64,000 nucleotides of DNA from Microdochium bolleyi (Eukaryota > Ascomycota > Sordariomycetes > Xylariales > Microdochiaceae). The notes under the pieces were generated by a model. The model was not told where the DNA came from. It saw nothing but the letters and a program-made list of their open reading frames with translations, and did not search any database. Below are positions 59,840 through 64,000 of this stretch, one piece after another; position 1 is the first letter of the stretch, and each line of letters begins with the position of its first letter. The stretch covers positions 496,001 through 560,000 of the forward strand of contig KQ964246.1 in assembly GCA_001566295.1 (NCBI GenBank), written 5' to 3'. The position numbers and the translations under genes were made by a program.

Positions 59840-60676
59840 ATGTCCGACCCGCAAGCTGACGAGCACCCCCATCCGGCTGCGGAAGACCCTCTTGTCGGTG
59901 ACGAGGGCAACGATGAGGTTCGCATTTACCACTATTCTCTCGTCGACATATCGTCTCTGCTATGGTTTCCTCCACATTTTCATCCAGACCAGCACCAATG
60001 GGCTTCACGATCACAGCTCGAAGTCGAAACGATTTGCTCAACTAACACGGTGCTGCTGCGCAAACAGGAAGAGATTGCCGCGATGAAGAGGCGCGTGGCC
60101 GAGATGGAGGCTGAGGCGGCCAAGCTGCGCGAGCTGCAGGCCAGCCTCGAGGAGAAGGAGCGAAACCAGGATGTGGCTGATGACAAGAACGACATCGACA
60201 GCCGTAGCATCTTCGTTGGCAACGTCGACTACTCGGTGTCGCCCGAGGAGATACAGGCGCACTTCCAGTCCTGCGGCTCCATAAACCGCGTCACGATCCT
60301 GCTTGACAAGTTCACTGGCCAGCCTAAAGGGTATGTATCACCCGCATCTCGGTTCCATCACGGACAGCAGCCATGATTGAGCTCATTTGTAACTATGCGA
60401 CAGTGGTGAACAGAAGCTGACTTTTTCCCTTCTCCCAGGTACGCATACGTTGAGTTCACCGAGCCCAGCCTAGTCGCGCAAGCACTCGTGCTCAACGACA
60501 GCGTGCTCAAAGGTCGCAACATCAAGGTCACTCCGAAACGAACGAACGTGCCGGGAATGAGTAGAGGCCGTGGCCGTGGTCGAGGCCGGGGCGGCTTCGG
60601 AAGAGGTGGCCATGTGCCAAGAGGAGGTTATCGCGGTGGCGGTCGGGGCCGCGGACGGGGTTTCACGCCGTACTAG
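59840..60676 (+). CDS. pab2: Pab2-type nuclear poly(A)-binding protein
   Basis: Model join(59840..59917,60068..60330,60439..60676), 192 residues, introns of 150 and 108 bases. The first intron uses donor GTTCGC and has a ctaac branch point; it is stop-free and a multiple of three. The protein has an acidic N-terminus, a coiled coil (about 27-60, EEIAAMKRRVAEMEAEA), one RRM (about 73-150) with RNP2 IFVGNV (74-79) and RNP1 KGYAYVEF (113-120), and a C-terminal RGG/RGRG-rich tail ending in FTPY. Coiled coil, single RRM and arginine-rich tail in this order match PABPN1 and fission-yeast Pab2. These bind nuclear poly(A) tails and act in tail-length control and exosome-linked RNA turnover. The Arg-Gly tail is a likely arginine-methylation target. 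Confidence 0.93.
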
Positions 60677-63129
60677 AGCTTCGGGTCCAGATTTTGGTGG
60701 TGGCAGGATACGTAAGGAAGGCCCAGTATATTAATAAGAAGGGACAATTGGAAGCAAGGATATCATCGAACTGTTCAGAACGAAGCAAACCACAAGAACA
60801 TCTGCAACCTTGGGTCGCGCAGGCTATGATATACGTCATATATTCTGTGAGAAACGCCATTGCCGATTGGTTGCACGGCGCAGGCCTTCTTGCGATTCGA
60901 GTCATTCTCCGACCGGCTTGAACCCAAGAGACTGCAACGATGGCCTGCGTGAGAGCGCCACTGCCCCGATCTCACGTATCGCACATACTACGGTCTGTGA
61001 AGCAGGGTCCACAAGATCACCCCATGCAATTGAGGGCGACGTGGATAATCTTTTTCTTGGTCTAAGGGGATTTGACAACGTTTCGATAGCACGAACTGAC
61101 GAAGCGTCCTCATGGGGCGAATCCCGCACAAGGCCTGCAACGAGCTAAAGTTAGCGAGAGTCTCCCATGTCTAGAGGCAACGAAAGCGCCATGCATGCGT
61201 GGTCAGGCGCTGGAAAGTTGTTTTTGAGTAGGAAAAGGAGTGCAGAGATGCTGATCAATAGACACTCCTCAAAGGGTGGCATGTGGTTGTTATGAGACCC
61301 TGGTTCGGATCGCTGGATCTCGATCGGCATCTAGGAACGTGGATGCCGCCTTGAAACAGCGTGATGCCGGGCATGCACACCAAGGCCACGGCTCGGCACG
61401 GAGATGCCGTGTCGGTCACGGACGACTTGGAACGGCTTGCCGGTTGCCGGTCTTTCTGGGACCGGGGTAGGGGTGGAGCCAGCTTCCCACGAGCAGCTCA
61501 CTGTCGACAGTCTCGACCGTCAAGGCAGTGGGGATCGTGGCAAGCGTGGCTCTGCGCCGCCAGGTGTAGCCTGGCGACAGTGACGCGCGGTGCACTTCAT
61601 TTCAAGCGTCAAAGTGCCAACCTTACCCTTGACAGGCCGCAATGCGTCTGATGTCTTGGAGTCGCCTTCGACACAGCCCCGTTGCGGCTGCGCCATCGGA
61701 CAGTTGCAAGCCTTCCAGGGTTGCTGAAACGCAGCTTCCCCCGTATCCTGCCGAAGACTGGTGCCTGGCAGCCACGAGGCGCAGCAGGCCTGGGCAAGGA
61801 GAGTTCGCAATGTTGATATGCTTCTGCAAGCCGTGCCGCCAGGGGTAGAATTCGGATTCGAAATCTTATCAATTTCGCTCGTGTTCATGGACCAAGCAAG
61901 TACTGCGTAGACCGGGTAGCTCAGTTCACTGGACAGGCGGCTTGCCAACAGATTTGAGTTTCCAGCATAGGTTACCCAAGGTTAACTATTAAGAGAGTTA
62001 GTGACAAGGATTAGTTAGCATGTCGAAAGTACCTCGGAGCACATACGCGTATCTGATGTACCGATTGATGCTGTTTTCATGTCACAGCACTGCCACCAGG
62101 ACAGCACAGGTAGTCTGTCGCTCGAGGTAGTCAGGCCCGGTCTCGCAATCCAAGTGACCGCGGCGCTTGGCTCAGGTGGCAGTACGATGATGGTGTTGGC
62201 CTGGCGGCGTGCTGCTGACCACACCACCCCCCGGCATCCTGGTCAATCGGCCGTGACGGAGCTCTGGACGAAAGGTGTTGAGCGTCAGCACTCAGCCTCA
62301 ATGGCAGCCCTGCCGATGGTCACTGTTTCGAAACGGGCTCCGGAGGTCGCTCAGCGACAGAGTGTGACAGCGACGACGACAGGGCAGCGCTTGGAAGGAT
62401 GGCACGAGGGCACTATCCCAGCAGAGGCTAGACCGCCGGGGAGGGTGGTGACGGAAGGGCTTCTGGTGGAGGTTGCTGCTGCTGTGCTGCCGCTGCGGCG
62501 TGCACATACTGACGCCCCCTTCAGGTCAAGAGTGGATTGACCCCTCCTTCCCAGTCATCCTGCCCTGCTCGCCTGCCTCACGCTTGATTACCCGCTCTTC
62601 GCTGCCAGCGCCGCCGCCACCTCCCCCGTTTCGACATCTTCCAACTCACGCCAACCATAAATTTCATCTCGAGGTTGTGGTATCTCCTCGCGCGTGGGCT
62701 TCACGGTGCCCATCAACCGCCCGCAACTCTCTCGACACTTCGTAGATAGCAGGCCCCCGCTCGGAGTGCTCCACCGACGTCGACTACCTGGGCGACGAGC
62801 TCCGCTCCCGCTTGCAGCCAACTGCCAGCCGCCGTCATACCGACAACCTTTGAGAGGCAACAACGACTCGTGCCTTGTCGAATACGCCTGTTGCCGGCTG
62901 TCCGTGGCAGTATCACAGACAACTACTCCTACCGACACAATCGTCGGCATAAGCCTCGCGGAAGCTTCTACGCGGACGACAGCAGTCTCTCCGACAATCC
63001 GCGCATTCGACGTCATCTGGGTCAGTCCGCCATCGCACGTCGCCCTGTGCGTTCGACCGCAGCATCACTTCGTCGCCTCACGACGTGCTTTCCACAACAG
63101 GACGCCTCCCAGACCGACTCCTGTGCACC
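60677..63129. other. 2.5-kb region, no gene supported
   Basis: Lies between the Pab2-type gene and the Rsp5-type gene, both +. The right end (about 62500-63129) is CT-rich and looks like the leader of the Rsp5 gene, possibly with a leader intron. No other gene is seen. Confidence 0.45.
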
Positions 63130-64000
63130 ATGAGCGGTACACGCTCCGAAGCCGGTCCTGCCGGCGGGTCAGGGTGAGTCGTGCGGGCGAAATGACAAGA
63201 TAGAGAATGATGTCGATATGCTAACGCATGACACTGCGCAGCCAAAACAACCTGCGCATCACAAGTACGTGCTCTCGACGACCAGGGAGCATCACCTCCG
63301 CATTCCATGCCCCATGCCTCTTGTTCCGACAATTCATCACAATCGAACGACGGAGCACCGTAACTAACGCCTGTCACTACAGTCATTGCCGCCGATGGAC
63401 TCTACAAACGCGATGTGTTCCGTGAGTGTCCTCCCCTTGGCGTAGCTGCTGCGCAACTAACGACCGCGCTGCATGCGAGCATTCATTAATACCTTCTCCC
63501 AGGACTACCTGATCCATTCGCCGTAGCCACTGTGAATGGCGAGCAGACCAAGACCACAGCTGTCTCGAAGAGAACGCTGAACCCCTATTGGAACGAGAGC
63601 TTCGACTTGTACGTCATATTCTATTGGAAATGACATCGTGGCGCATCACACTAGCTGACATGCAATCCGTGTAGCCGTGCTTCCGAAGATAGCATTCTTG
63701 CGGTACAGGTTTTCGACCAGAAGAAGTTCAAGAAGAAGGACCAAGGCTTCCTGGGAGTAATCAACATACGCATTGGAGATGTGATTGAGTTGGCTGATGG
63801 AGCGGATGGTACTTGCCCCAGCCTGCCCATACTACAACACACGCAACAACTAACGTCAAACCGGCAGATCAAATGCTCACACGAGACCTGAAGAAATCCA
63901 CTGACAACCTCGTGGTCCACGGCAAACTGATCGTCAATCTCTCCACGAACTTGACCGCCCCTGTACGAAACCCGCAGCAGGCGATGCCATCGCAGAGTGG
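63130..64000 (+). CDS. RSP5: Rsp5/Nedd4-type HECT ubiquitin ligase, N-terminal part (truncated by window edge)
   Basis: Model join(63130..63173,63242..63264,63383..63421,63503..63608,63675..63808,63868..>64000), about 160 residues so far, with five introns in the first 740 bases. All junctions keep frame. The first 14 residues are Ser/Gly-rich, then a C2 domain: NNLRITIIAADGLYKRDVFRLPDPFA, shown here as its key parts LRITIIAADGL, RLPDPFAVATV, TLNPYWNESFDF, ILAVQVFDQKK and QGFLGVINIRIGDV. Strands, the DPF and NPYWNE motifs and the KKFKKKDQGFLG loop match the Rsp5/HulA C2 domain rather than synaptotagmin-type domains. The WW repeats and HECT domain must lie beyond the right edge. Rsp5 ubiquitinates membrane transporters via arrestin adaptors; the C2 domain binds phosphoinositides. 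Confidence 0.92.

Overview
The window is nuclear DNA of a filamentous ascomycete (Pezizomycotina, most likely Sordariomycetes). The signs are short introns of about 57-150 bases with GT...AG ends and visible branch points (e.g. ctaac before tccag), pyrimidine-rich 5' leaders, GC-rich third codon positions, and proteins typical of this group: a CFEM protein, an RTA1-like protein, a psi-factor-producing oxygenase, fungal Tom6 and the Kex1 carboxypeptidase. The species cannot be named from the sequence. I built 19 protein-coding models by joining exons at splice sites that keep the frame. Eighteen look complete, one of them a weakly supported hypothetical, and the last (Rsp5-type ligase) runs off the right edge. 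I found no tRNA, rRNA, CRISPR array or intact mobile element.

Layout, left to right: CFEM membrane protein (+, 628-1633); acidic-tailed protein of unknown function (-, 1948-3476) divergent from TOM6 (+, 4006-4279); DUF2235 hydrolase (-, 5426-7735) divergent from a Ppo dioxygenase/P450 fusion (+, 9862-13578); Na+/K+-type P-type ATPase (-, 14279-18091); a gene-free stretch of about 4.3 kb; coiled-coil protein (-, 22382-23343) divergent from a Cys-rich single-pass membrane protein (+, 24119-25334); SH3-SAM-PH Boi-type protein (-, 26187-29192) divergent from a large SP-RING/MIZ protein (+, 32156-35726); KEX1 (-, 36319-38371); a 161-residue hypothetical (-, 40154-40639); a mitochondrial Tgl2-type lipase (-, 43335-44526) divergent from an RTA1-like membrane protein (+, 46406-47839); ferric reductase (-, 48393-50756); a gene-free stretch of about 5.1 kb; epoxide hydrolase (+, 55869-57140); SET-MYND protein (-, 57436-59052) divergent from a Pab2-type RNA-binding protein (+, 59840-60676); and the N-terminal C2 part of an Rsp5-type HECT ubiquitin ligase (+, 63130 to the edge).

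These are mostly independent housekeeping and membrane/signalling genes, not a pathway cluster. Loose themes are the cell surface (CFEM, Cys-rich sensor-like protein, RTA1-like), secretory processing and polarity (Kex1, Boi), post-translational tagging (SP-RING SUMO-ligase-like, Rsp5, SET-MYND) and lipid/oxylipin chemistry (Ppo, Tgl2, epoxide hydrolase). The oddest gene is the Ppo: its dioxygenase half keeps the catalytic residues, but its P450 half has lost the whole heme-thiolate cysteine loop. Other points to check are the ATPase's altered cation-site residues, a Cys-rich insertion in the SP-RING finger, two stop-free introns of length 3n, and short terminal exons that a plain ORF view hides (lipase C-terminus, SP-RING N-terminus, Boi SH3).
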